Of a stretch of DNA of 38,461 bases, positions 22,958-30,017 are shown in pieces; within the stretch, counting starts at the first letter, position 1; every line of letters starts with the position of its first letter. Below the pieces are notes generated by a model that ran no database searches, was not told the DNA's origin, and saw only the letters and a list, made by a program, of their open reading frames with translations. Made by a program: the position numbers and the translations under genes. Source of the stretch: Thermoplasmata archaeon (GTDB taxonomy: Archaea; Thermoplasmatota; Thermoplasmata; Lutacidiplasmatales; UBA184); assembly GCA_021798195.1 (NCBI GenBank), contig JAJZYH010000007.1, positions 1 through 38,461 of the forward strand, given 5' to 3'.

Positions 22958-23512
22958 GTGTCCCGGGAATCGGAGGAGTTCGTCGTCGTCAAGGCGGTCC
23001 ATCCCAGCTGGTGCACGACCCAGCTCCCCGGGGAGGTGGCCGAACTCCTGGGGGCTCCTCCGGAGAAGCTCGCGCGGGCACCCCGGGAGGCGCGGACCGT
23101 GGCGTTCCTGCGCCGGCCGGAGGGGACCGCACGGGCGATCCTCCCCCAGGAGGCGCCGGACCTCTTCGCCGCCGAGATGGTGGCGGGTCGGGTCCTGGCC
23201 ACGGCCCAGCTCACGGACAAGCTGGTGTTCAACATCCCCAGCGGCCTCGAGGCCCACCTGGGGCTCGTCACGTTCCGACGCGGCGACGGAGGTGCGCGGG
23301 GGACCGACGACACGCTCGCCTGGTTCCTACCCCGATCCCAGTACGAGGAATACCGGAGACGCTCTCGTGAAGTGGCCGATGGGACTCCCCGGAGCCTCGG
23401 GGGGCCCCCCCGGGTCTATCTGTGCCGATCGGTGTTCCGGGCCCTCCGTCCCGGCCTCCACGAGCCCACCGGCTCCGAGGCGGTCCGAGCCCACCTGCCC
23501 GGTGCCGCGTAA
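22958..23512 (+). CDS. Unknown soluble protein
   Basis: A 184-residue protein of unknown family. The N-terminus alternates beta strands and short helices (EEFVVVKAVHPSWCTTQLPGEVAELLGAPP). LVFNIPSGLEAHLGLVTFRR resembles a beta-barrel strand pair. Two Cys (C19 and one near residue 155) are too far apart to suggest a site. No signal or membrane segment is visible. The GTG start fits the TATA-like box. It converges on the methyltransferase gene, 49 bases apart. Confidence 0.55.
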   Translation: MSRESEEFVVVKAVHPSWCTTQLPGEVAELLGAPPEKLARAPREARTVAFLRRPEGTARAILPQEAPDLFAAEMVAGRVLATAQLTDKLVFNIPSGLEAHLGLVTFRRGDGGARGTDDTLAWFLPRSQYEEYRRRSREVADGTPRSLGGPPRVYLCRSVFRALRPGLHEPTGSEAVRAHLPGAA

Positions 23513-23561
23513 GGGAGGGCCCTTGGGGGGGGTCTCCTTCCCTGCTCCCGGAAGCCGCCGG

Positions 23562-24539
23562 TCAGTCCCCCCCCAGTCTCTGGATCACGTCCCGCACCAC
23601 ACGCCAGCGCTCCCTCTTCCGCTGCGAGGATCCGGGGCCTTCCGGGAATGGGAGGGGTCCCGCCCGGGCGGCCAGGAACCGAACGGACTTCTCCAGGTCG
23701 GGGATGAGGATCTCCTCCCGAGGCACGTACGGAGTATCGATGCGGCGCTGGATGAGGGCCGGATCCGGGTAGGGCTCATAGCCCACCCCGCGGATCCCCA
23801 GTGCGTCCGCCGCCGAAAGGGTGGCGCCCGTTCCCGCAAAGGGGTCCAGCACCAGGGAAGCGCCGGGCACGCAGCGGATCGCCCGGTGGGGGAGCCCCAC
23901 CGGGAACGGGGCTTCGTGTCCCTTCTTCCGCGTGGCCCCCGTGGTCTCCTCGTACGGGATGAACCAGACGTTCCCCGCGTCCCTGCGGTCCACGGGGCTA
24001 TAGCGCCCCACGTTGGACTTGTCGGCGTACGGGATGCCCACCGCCTTGGGGTCCAGCCGGTATCCCGGGCCCTTCACGAGGAGGAAGACGTACTCGAAGA
24101 CGTTCGCGAAGGAGCGGCCCCGGCCCGAGGGGGTGAAGTGACCCTTCCCCAGGAGGGACTTCACCCAGATGAGCGTCTGCCGGCGGCGGAATCCCGCCGC
24201 CTCGGCCACCCGGCAGACCCGTTCGCTCTTCCCCTGGTCCTCGGCCCCGTCGCCCACGTTCAGGAAGAAGACCCCGGTGGGGGAAAGGACGCGGTGGCAT
24301 TCCCGGAACACCCGCTCCAGGAAGGCGAGGTACTCCGTCTCCGGCCGGTGGTCGTCGTAGGACGGGTGGTAGCGCTTCCCCCGGTTGTAGGGAGGGCTCG
24401 TGACGATGACGTCCACCGAACCGGGGAGGAGCTCGGGCATCTCTTCGGAGCTGTGGAAGTAGACGCATTGGTCCCGGACCCGGAGGTCCCCCGGGGGGCT
24501 CGGCCGTCCCTCCATGGATGCGGTTTCCTTTCCGTCCAT
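23562..24539 (-). CDS. Orphan DNA methyltransferase (N4-cytosine/N6-adenine, beta order)
   Basis: A 325-residue DNA methyltransferase. The catalytic motif IV TSPPYN (47-52) comes first and the SAM-binding motif I DPFAGTGAT (232-240) last, the order of the beta class. TSPPY is most common among N4-cytosine enzymes. Between them lie LNVGDGAEDQGKSERV and a target-recognition region (130-215). FANVFEYVFLLVKG fits the usual motif after the catalytic site. No restriction endonuclease gene is adjacent, so it appears solitary. It starts 22 bases after the thrS stop and may share the thrS transcript. The first ATG was used; an in-frame ATG eight codons later is equally possible. Confidence 0.88.
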   Translation of the reverse strand: MDGKETASMEGRPSPPGDLRVRDQCVYFHSSEEMPELLPGSVDVIVTSPPYNRGKRYHPSYDDHRPETEYLAFLERVFRECHRVLSPTGVFFLNVGDGAEDQGKSERVCRVAEAAGFRRRQTLIWVKSLLGKGHFTPSGRGRSFANVFEYVFLLVKGPGYRLDPKAVGIPYADKSNVGRYSPVDRRDAGNVWFIPYEETTGATRKKGHEAPFPVGLPHRAIRCVPGASLVLDPFAGTGATLSAADALGIRGVGYEPYPDPALIQRRIDTPYVPREEILIPDLEKSVRFLAARAGPLPFPEGPGSSQRKRERWRVVRDVIQRLGGD

Positions 24540-24560
24540 TGCCGGGACCGGAGGCTCTCC

Positions 24561-26471
24561 TTACCCGCGGAAGACGGGACGCAGCCGGATCCGGCGGGGG
24601 AGGGGAAGGGGCGCCCGGGGGTGGGTCCCCTGGCTCTCCCGGACCTCCCGGACAAGTTCCTCGAGGCTCATCTGGGCCCGGGTCCCATCGCGGCGGCGGA
24701 CGGAAAGGTGCGGGGATCCCTTCTCCTTCTCCCCATAGACCAGGACCAGCGGGACCCACTCCAGTTCGGCATCCCGGATCTTCCGGCCGATCCCCTCCTC
24801 CCGGTCGTCGACATCCACCCGGGCCCCGGCCTCTGCCTCGAGCCGCTCCGCGAGTTCCAGGGCGGCGTCCACGTAGGCATCGGAGACCGGGAGGATCCGG
24901 ATCTGGGTGGGCGCCAGCCAGAAGGGGAACTTCCCCTTCTCCCCCCGGGCCATCCGCCTCGCCTCGGTCTCCAGGAGGGCGTACACGTTCCGCTCGATGG
25001 CCCCGGGGATGCTCGCATGCAGGAGGAGGGGGGTCTTCCGCTGCCCGTCCGAGTCGGTGTACTGGATGCCGAACCGCTCGCAGTTCTCCACGTCGATCTG
25101 CACCGTGGAGAGGGCCGCGGCCCTCCCCTGGGTGTCCAGCGGATGGAACTCGAACTTCATGACGAAGTAGAAGAACCTCTCGTCCCACATCTCCACGAGG
25201 AGGGGCTTCCCCAGGGTCCGCGCCAGGGTCTTGGCGAAGTCGGCGTGGGCATCGTAGAACTCCCGGACGAACCGGACCGCGGCGTGATACGGGATCTCGA
25301 GGTCGGCCATCCACGTCTGGCTGGCGCGGAACTGGGCGAGGAACTCCGCCTTGGCCTGCTCCAGGTCCGCCACCACGGTGTGCATGTCGGGCATGGTGAA
25401 CGTCCGCAGGCGCCGCAGGCCGGAGAGCTCTCCCGTCTGCTCCCGGCGGAACGCGAAGCGGGCCAGCTCATAGAGCCGCACGGGGAGGTCCTTGCGGCTC
25501 ATCACCATGTCGTGGAAGATGAGGTACTGGCCGAAGCAGGCGGCGAAGCGCAGGAAGTACTCCTTGTCCTCGGACCGGAGGATGTACTGCCGGGCGGGGA
25601 AGCGGTCCAGGTACTTCTTGAGGGCGGGATGCTCGAAGTCGTACATGATGGGGGTTTCCACCCGCATCCCCCCCGCCGCCTGGATGAGGTTCGAGGCGTG
25701 CTCCTCCAGGAGGCGCTTCATGAGGTACCCCTTGGGATACCACCGGAAGTTCCCGGCGTCGGCGCCCGGTTCGTAATCCACGAGTTCCATCTCGCGCATC
25801 ATCCGGACGTGGGGCGGTTCCTCCGCGGCGCTCCGGCTTCCCTGGGCCTCGTAGCGGTAGAAGGCCTGGAAGTCCGGATCCTGGGAGAAGTCGTAGCGCT
25901 CCGCCTCCGTGAGCTCGCCTTCCGGGGTGAGGACGTACCAGTGGCTCACGAGCTTCTTCTCGTTGGCGAGGGCTTGGCTCTCGGTGGGAGGCGCGGAGGT
26001 CTTGGGTGGGCTCGGCCCACCGGGGGTCGCCGGCAGGCTCGATCCGGGGCCGATGGCCCGGGAGAGCTCCGCCAGGGGATGCCCCTTCGCCCTCAGGACG
26101 AAGGACTTGTAGTACCCGAAGGGAGCCCAGCGGACCGGTACGGAGAGGGAGGACCGGACCTTCTCGCGCAATCGGTCCCCCAGCTCCTTCGCCCGGTCGG
26201 GGGGGGCGAGCTGGTTCGACAGGTGGGCATAGGGATAGAGGAGGACCTCCCGCGCGTGCACCTGGCGCAGCACATCCTGGATGTTCTCCACCGCCTGCGC
26301 CACCACGGAACCCGCGTCCTCCACGTCCCGTGCCTCCACGGTGTAGAAGACCACGAGGACCTCGGCGGCCGACCCCTTCTCCTCCCCGGGGGATAGCGGC
26401 GGGGGAGCCTTCAGGGCAGGCCGCTGGGCCTCGAAGGACATCTCATCGGCATGGACGAACAGGAGCCGCAT
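24561..26471 (-). CDS. thrS: Threonyl-tRNA synthetase, archaeal type
   Basis: A 636-residue class II synthetase that charges tRNA-Thr. The N-terminal domain (1-140; RLLFVHADEMSFEA, LVVFYTVEARDVEDA, LLYPYAHLSNQLA, FGYYKSF) is the archaeal D-aminoacyl-tRNA-deacylase-like editing domain that removes mischarged Ser. A Ser/Pro linker (141-165) leads to the catalytic core: motif 2 RFAFRREQTGELSGLRRLRTFTMPD (338-362). C312, H364 and the His of LLHASIPGAIERNV are the likely zinc ligands for Thr recognition. The C-terminal anticodon-binding domain includes WLAPTQIRILPVSDAY. Length is normal. A strong TATA box lies about 30 bases upstream. Confidence 0.96.
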   Translation of the reverse strand: MRLLFVHADEMSFEAQRPALKAPPPLSPGEEKGSAAEVLVVFYTVEARDVEDAGSVVAQAVENIQDVLRQVHAREVLLYPYAHLSNQLAPPDRAKELGDRLREKVRSSLSVPVRWAPFGYYKSFVLRAKGHPLAELSRAIGPGSSLPATPGGPSPPKTSAPPTESQALANEKKLVSHWYVLTPEGELTEAERYDFSQDPDFQAFYRYEAQGSRSAAEEPPHVRMMREMELVDYEPGADAGNFRWYPKGYLMKRLLEEHASNLIQAAGGMRVETPIMYDFEHPALKKYLDRFPARQYILRSEDKEYFLRFAACFGQYLIFHDMVMSRKDLPVRLYELARFAFRREQTGELSGLRRLRTFTMPDMHTVVADLEQAKAEFLAQFRASQTWMADLEIPYHAAVRFVREFYDAHADFAKTLARTLGKPLLVEMWDERFFYFVMKFEFHPLDTQGRAAALSTVQIDVENCERFGIQYTDSDGQRKTPLLLHASIPGAIERNVYALLETEARRMARGEKGKFPFWLAPTQIRILPVSDAYVDAALELAERLEAEAGARVDVDDREEGIGRKIRDAELEWVPLVLVYGEKEKGSPHLSVRRRDGTRAQMSLEELVREVRESQGTHPRAPLPLPRRIRLRPVFRG

Positions 26472-26501
26472 CGAAGGACGGAGGGACGCACCTGGCGGGG
26501 G

Positions 26502-26509
26502 TTATTTAA
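26502..26509 (-). promoter_or_regulatory. TATA box of thrS
   Basis: TTAAATAA on the minus strand begins about 38 and ends about 31 bases before the thrS ATG. It is one of the clearest archaeal-type TATA boxes in the window and implies a leader of only a few bases. Confidence 0.6.
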
Positions 26510-26548
26510 CCCGCTCCCCGGGGCCGAAGCTGGGGACGGGGGCCGGAA

Positions 26549-26556
26549 GCTTTAGC
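26549..26556 (+). promoter_or_regulatory. TATA-like box of the DoxX-like gene
   Basis: GCTTTAGC lies about 26-33 bases before the ATG at 26582, suggesting a leaderless transcript. It is about 40 bases from the divergent thrS TATA box. Confidence 0.4.
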
Positions 26557-26581
26557 CCTCCCACGGGTTCCCTCCCCCCTC

Positions 26582-27148
26582 ATGCTCGACAAGATCCAGG
26601 TGCGGCTCGACAGCTGGTTCGTCCGTCACGCGCAGGGTCTCGCCCGGTTCCTCGCGGTGGTGACCGGTCTCATCTGGGGGATCGACGGCGGCCTCAAGTT
26701 CTCCCCCGGGCTCGTGGCGGCGTTCCCCTCCATGGTCCAGGACGCAGCGCAGGGGCAGCCCGCTTGGCTCCAGGGCTGGTTCCACTTCTGGTACCTCCAG
26801 GTCTCCGCCGATCCGGCCCTCCTGGTCTACCTCGTGGGAACCCTGGAATTGGCCCTCTCCGTGGCCCTCCTCCTGGGGTTCCTGCGCAAGGTCGCCTATA
26901 CCGGGGGCATCGCGTTGAGCCTGGTCATCTGGGCAGTCCCGGAGGGGTTCGGAGGCCCCTACGGGCCCACCTCCACCGACGTGGGGACAGGGATCATCTA
27001 TGCGCTCCTCTTCGTGGCGTTCATCGTCATCGACGCCACGTTTGGTCGGGGACCCTACACGCTGGACGGATGGATCATCCGGAAGTTCCCCGGATGGGGT
27101 CGCCTCTCGGACATCCGGCACTACCCGGAGCGGCCCCCGGCGGACTGA
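26582..27148 (+). CDS. DoxX/DoxD-like membrane protein
   Basis: A 188-residue protein with four probable membrane spans, near 20-40, 75-97, 102-122 and 135-155. LARFLAVVTGLIWGIDGGLKF matches the first-span pattern of the DoxX family (R-x3-G...G-x-KF). The terminal thiosulfate:quinone oxidoreductase subunit DoxD and many DoxX oxidoreductase-like proteins share this layout. Its partner subunit is absent, so function is only at family level. The C-terminal 35 residues are cytosolic and polar. The transcript is probably leaderless. It is followed by a small membrane protein on the same strand. Confidence 0.7.
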   Translation: MLDKIQVRLDSWFVRHAQGLARFLAVVTGLIWGIDGGLKFSPGLVAAFPSMVQDAAQGQPAWLQGWFHFWYLQVSADPALLVYLVGTLELALSVALLLGFLRKVAYTGGIALSLVIWAVPEGFGGPYGPTSTDVGTGIIYALLFVAFIVIDATFGRGPYTLDGWIIRKFPGWGRLSDIRHYPERPPAD

Positions 27149-27204
27149 GGAACGCGACCTCTTCTTTCCCCGCAGCGGCAGGTAGAACTACTGGGAGCCG
27201 CGTC

Positions 27205-27639
27205 GTGGATGGCGAGGGATCCGCCGTGAGCACGCCGACGACCTACGCCACCCCGCCGCCCGTGCCGGGACGCCCCATCCTGGTCTCCATCCTGGCCATC
27301 CTGGTGGGCCTGGTGGGAATCTTCCTGGTCGTCGTGGGTGTGATCCTCCTGGCATTGGGCCTCTTCATCCCATTGGGGATCCCCGCCCCGGTGTTCGTGT
27401 TTCCCCTCACCCTGGGCCTCCTCCTCGTGGGGATCCTTACGCTGATCCTGGGGGCCGTATTGGTGGCTGTGGCGAGCGGTCTCTGGCACCTCGAATCCTG
27501 GGCCCTCTGGTTGACCGGGATCGTGGTGGTCATCGAGCTCATCGGCCAGGTGCTCCCGCCCCCCCACTTCGGGCTCCTCGCCCTCCTCTACCTCTTCCTC
27601 CTGGTGTACCTGGTCGCCGTCCGAAGGCATTTCCACTGA
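27205..27639 (+). CDS. Small four-span membrane protein
   Basis: A 144-residue protein with four hydrophobic segments, near 26-49, 53-82, 90-110 and 115-137, and a His/Arg-rich C-terminus (VRRHFH). The N-terminal 22 residues are Thr/Pro-rich. No family was recognised; small Gly- and Val-rich spans occur in many archaeal membrane proteins. Two GTG starts fit, 27205 (GGGAG eight bases upstream) and 27226 (GAGGG upstream); the first was chosen. It probably belongs with the DoxX-like gene, 56 bases upstream. Confidence 0.6.
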   Translation: MDGEGSAVSTPTTYATPPPVPGRPILVSILAILVGLVGIFLVVVGVILLALGLFIPLGIPAPVFVFPLTLGLLLVGILTLILGAVLVAVASGLWHLESWALWLTGIVVVIELIGQVLPPPHFGLLALLYLFLLVYLVAVRRHFH

Positions 27640-27652
27640 AGGGAGGGGGGGC

Positions 27653-28024
27653 TCACGGGCCCTCCGCCCGGTGGGCGATCCCCTCGAGGACCCTCCCCAG
27701 GGTGTTGGCCCGGGGCGCGCTGTCCAGGAGGACGCGGATGCTCCGGAAGCCCCGGAGGGGTTTCGCCCGGAGGATGGATTCCCGGAACTCTTCGTCCACC
27801 TGGTGGTCCTCCACGAGGGACGGCACCATCCGTTCGGGGAGTCGGACCCGCACGTGGATCCCCCGGGGATCGGGCCGGAAGGTGAGGACCCGGTGGCCGG
27901 CGAGGTACCAGGAAAGGGTCCACGCGCGGGACTCAGGATCGGGCATCACCCGGTGCTTTCCTCCCAGAGCTTCCGCTGTCCGACCCACCCGTTGCGCCCA
28001 CTCCCTCGGCCATGCCGGAGCCAT
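27653..28024 (-). CDS. Small unknown protein, possibly of a DUF3788/YdhG-like fold
   Basis: A 123-residue alpha/beta protein. Features are an N-terminal helix (WAQRVGRTAEALGG), two strands (AWTLSWYLAGHRVLTFRP and GIHVRVRLPE), a helix (VDEEFRESILRAK) and a final strand (FRSIRVLLDS). This order resembles small proteins of the DUF3788 or YdhG type, but the match is only by eye. No active-site residues can be named. The start is the ATG of MAPAWPREW; the longer frame upstream is Arg/Pro-rich. It is divergent from the SDR gene. Confidence 0.5.
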   Translation of the reverse strand: MAPAWPREWAQRVGRTAEALGGKHRVMPDPESRAWTLSWYLAGHRVLTFRPDPRGIHVRVRLPERMVPSLVEDHQVDEEFRESILRAKPLRGFRSIRVLLDSAPRANTLGRVLEGIAHRAEGP

Positions 28025-28131
28025 GAGGAGGAGCTGGGAAGGACGAGGCCGCGCCGACTTGGGGAGGAGAGGGCGGCGGCTGGCGGGAGGGCCGGTCCGC
28101 CCTCTGGTTCGGGCGATGGGACGCATCCTTC

Positions 28132-28146
28132 CCCTCTCAAAGAGGG
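28132..28146. repeat. Short perfect inverted repeat before the SDR gene
   Basis: CCCTCT and AGAGGG flank CAA, giving a 6-bp perfect dyad about 40 bases before the SDR start. It could be an operator, but it is short and may be chance in this GC-rich DNA. Confidence 0.25.
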
Positions 28147-28182
28147 AGGGTACATGACCCCACGGGTGCTGCGGTGGGAGCC

Positions 28183-28947
28183 ATGACCGATGGGGAAGAG
28201 GGTTGGAAGGGGCGCAGCATCCTGGTGACCGGTTCGTCCCGGGGGATCGGGCGCGCGGTGGCATTGGAACTGGCCGGGAGGGGGGCGCACGTGATCCTCC
28301 ATCACCGGGCGAATCCCGGGGCCGCAGAGGGGGTGGCGCGGGCCGTCCGCGAACTCGGTGGGACGGCCGATGTGGTGAGCGGGGACCTTTCGGACCTCAC
28401 CGAGATCCCCTCCGTCGCCCGGGAGGTGCTCCGGAGAGCTCCCCGACTGAGCGGACTCGTCAACAACGCCGGGATGTATGAGGAGGCGAGCCTGTCGAAG
28501 CTCACCCCCCGGGACTGGGAACGGACGATCTCGCTGAACCTCGCGGCGCCGGTGTTCCTCCTGAAGGCCCTGGCTCCGCGCCTGGCACGCCAGAAGGGGG
28601 CGGCGGTGGTGAACGTCTCCAGCATCCTGGGGCTCCGGTCGGCCCCCGGCGCCTACGCCTACCAAGCCAGCAAGGCGGCCGTGATCCACGTGACGAGAGC
28701 CCTCGCCCTGGAGCTCGCCCCCCGGATCCGGGTGAACGCCATCGCGCCCGGATTCATCCGGACCGACATGAACCAGGATGCCTGGACGCACCGGAGCTTC
28801 TCCCGGCAGGTGATCCGGGAGACCCCCCTGGGCCGCTGGGGGGAGCCCGAGGATATCGCTGCCATGGTCCGGGTGCTCCTCTCCCCGGACAGCCGCTTCG
28901 TCACCGGCGAGACCTGGCTCGTGGACGGGGGGAAGGGGCTCCGGTGA
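28183..28947 (+). CDS. Short-chain dehydrogenase/reductase (FabG-like)
   Basis: A 254-residue classical SDR oxidoreductase using NAD(P)H. Present are the cofactor motif TGSSRGIG (16-23), LVNNAG (structural motif), the catalytic Ser in VNVSS, the Tyr-x3-Lys motif in YAYQASK, and the PGFIRTDM substrate loop. The order fits 3-oxoacyl reductase-like (FabG) enzymes, but archaea rarely make fatty acids by this route, so the substrate is open. The ATG at 28183 has GGGAG just upstream. It ends 101 bases before the MetF-like gene and may share its operon. Confidence 0.9.
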   Translation: MTDGEEGWKGRSILVTGSSRGIGRAVALELAGRGAHVILHHRANPGAAEGVARAVRELGGTADVVSGDLSDLTEIPSVAREVLRRAPRLSGLVNNAGMYEEASLSKLTPRDWERTISLNLAAPVFLLKALAPRLARQKGAAVVNVSSILGLRSAPGAYAYQASKAAVIHVTRALALELAPRIRVNAIAPGFIRTDMNQDAWTHRSFSRQVIRETPLGRWGEPEDIAAMVRVLLSPDSRFVTGETWLVDGGKGLR

Positions 28948-29004
28948 GGGCCTGTCGTGTCCCGGGCTCCGGTTGCGCGGGATGCAACTGACCCGCCCGA
29001 GGCC

Positions 29005-29012
29005 CTTTTAGG
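29005..29012 (+). promoter_or_regulatory. TATA-like box of the MetF-like gene
   Basis: CTTTTAGG about 40 bases before the CTG at 29049 gives a short leader containing the GGAAGGAGGGG ribosome binding site. This supports transcription and translation starting upstream of the first in-frame GTG at 29199. Confidence 0.4.
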
Positions 29013-29048
29013 CCCACGGAGGGGTGGGAACCGGAAGGAGGGGGATCC

Positions 29049-29975
29049 CTGAGCTTCGTACCCCTGAACCGGCGGATCGAGGCCACTCCACTCCTGTTCG
29101 AGGCGGTCCCGCCCCCACGTCGGGCCGGTCGGGACACCACCACGCAGCTCCTGGGGCGCCTGGAATCGGCGCTCCGTCCGCTGTCCCGTCTCGCGGCGGT
29201 GAACATCCCCGAGGTGGTGGACGAGAACCACGCCGGCCGGCCGTACTACCGGACCATGGAGGCCCGCGAGTTCGCGCTCCGGATCCGGGAGGTCGTTCCC
29301 GCGGACGTGATCGTGAACAAGGTGGTGGTCCACCTCCCCTCCCGCGGGGCCTTCGCCCGGTGGGCCCGGGAGACCACCGTGGAACGGGCCATCCACAACT
29401 ACGTGCTGGTGGGAGGCACCAGCAGCCTCCGGCACTATCCGGGACCCGGGGTGCTCGAGGCCTGCGGGATCCTCTCCCACCTCTTCCGCTCCCGGGGGAT
29501 CGAGGAGGGGCTGGCGGGGACCATCGCCATCCCGGCCCGCCCCGGGGAGGCGGAGCGGCTGTTCGCGAAGACCCTCGCGGGAAGCCGGTTCGCCACCACC
29601 CAGATCCTGTTCGACACGGAGAGCCTCCGGGAATTCCTCCCGGCCTACGTCCACCTGTGCGAGGAGTTCGAGGTCCCCCCCGCCACCCTGGTGATCAGCG
29701 TGGCCCCGGTCTCCGACGCCCACGACCTCGAGTTCGTCCGATGGCTGGGGGCCGACGTTCCCGACGTGGTGGAGGACCGGCTCTTCCATGAGGGACCGGA
29801 GGCGGCCAAGAACCAGTCCATCAAGCTCGCCATGACCCTCTGGAAGGAGATCCTGGCGCTGCGGCGGTCGCGGCGGCTCCGGATCCCCCTGGGCCTCAAC
29901 GTGGAGCAGGTTTCCCATCACAACCTCGACGCGGCGGTGGAGATGGCGGGCGCCCTCTCGAGCCTCCTCGATTGA
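29049..29975 (+). CDS. Methylenetetrahydrofolate-reductase-like TIM-barrel protein, probable CTG start
   Basis: A 308-residue MetF-like protein. The family N-terminus FEAVPPP (20-26, matching FE-x-x-PP) lies upstream of the first in-frame GTG (29199), so the frame must start earlier. The only plausible codon is CTG at 29049, preceded by AAGGAGG with a seven-base gap. Later landmarks include NIPEVVDEN, YVLVGGTSSLRHYPGPGVLEA (glycine-rich folate/flavin loop), ISVAPVSDAHDLEFVRWLG and LGLNVEQVSHHNL near the C-terminus. A reductase of methylene-tetrahydro(methano)pterin or folate type is the nearest idea, but the reaction is not certain. Alternatives are a sequencing error or a frameshift from a start just upstream. 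Confidence 0.7.
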   Translation: MSFVPLNRRIEATPLLFEAVPPPRRAGRDTTTQLLGRLESALRPLSRLAAVNIPEVVDENHAGRPYYRTMEAREFALRIREVVPADVIVNKVVVHLPSRGAFARWARETTVERAIHNYVLVGGTSSLRHYPGPGVLEACGILSHLFRSRGIEEGLAGTIAIPARPGEAERLFAKTLAGSRFATTQILFDTESLREFLPAYVHLCEEFEVPPATLVISVAPVSDAHDLEFVRWLGADVPDVVEDRLFHEGPEAAKNQSIKLAMTLWKEILALRRSRRLRIPLGLNVEQVSHHNLDAAVEMAGALSSLLD

Positions 29976-30017
29976 GCCCATGCGCCGGGGCATCGCGATT
30001 TATGGCCCGGGAACGCC

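Noticed and set aside
23292-26396. 1034-residue plus-strand frame antisense to the methyltransferase and thrS
   Set aside because: Covers two confident minus-strand genes and has no recognisable domain.
28022-28264. Longer N-terminal form of the small unknown protein at 27653
   Set aside because: The extra residues are Arg/Pro-rich and overlap the divergent SDR start, so the shorter ATG was preferred.
29024-29791. GTG-started frame overlapping the MetF-like gene
   Set aside because: It reads in another phase and gives low-complexity sequence; the true frame has clear MetF-like motifs.
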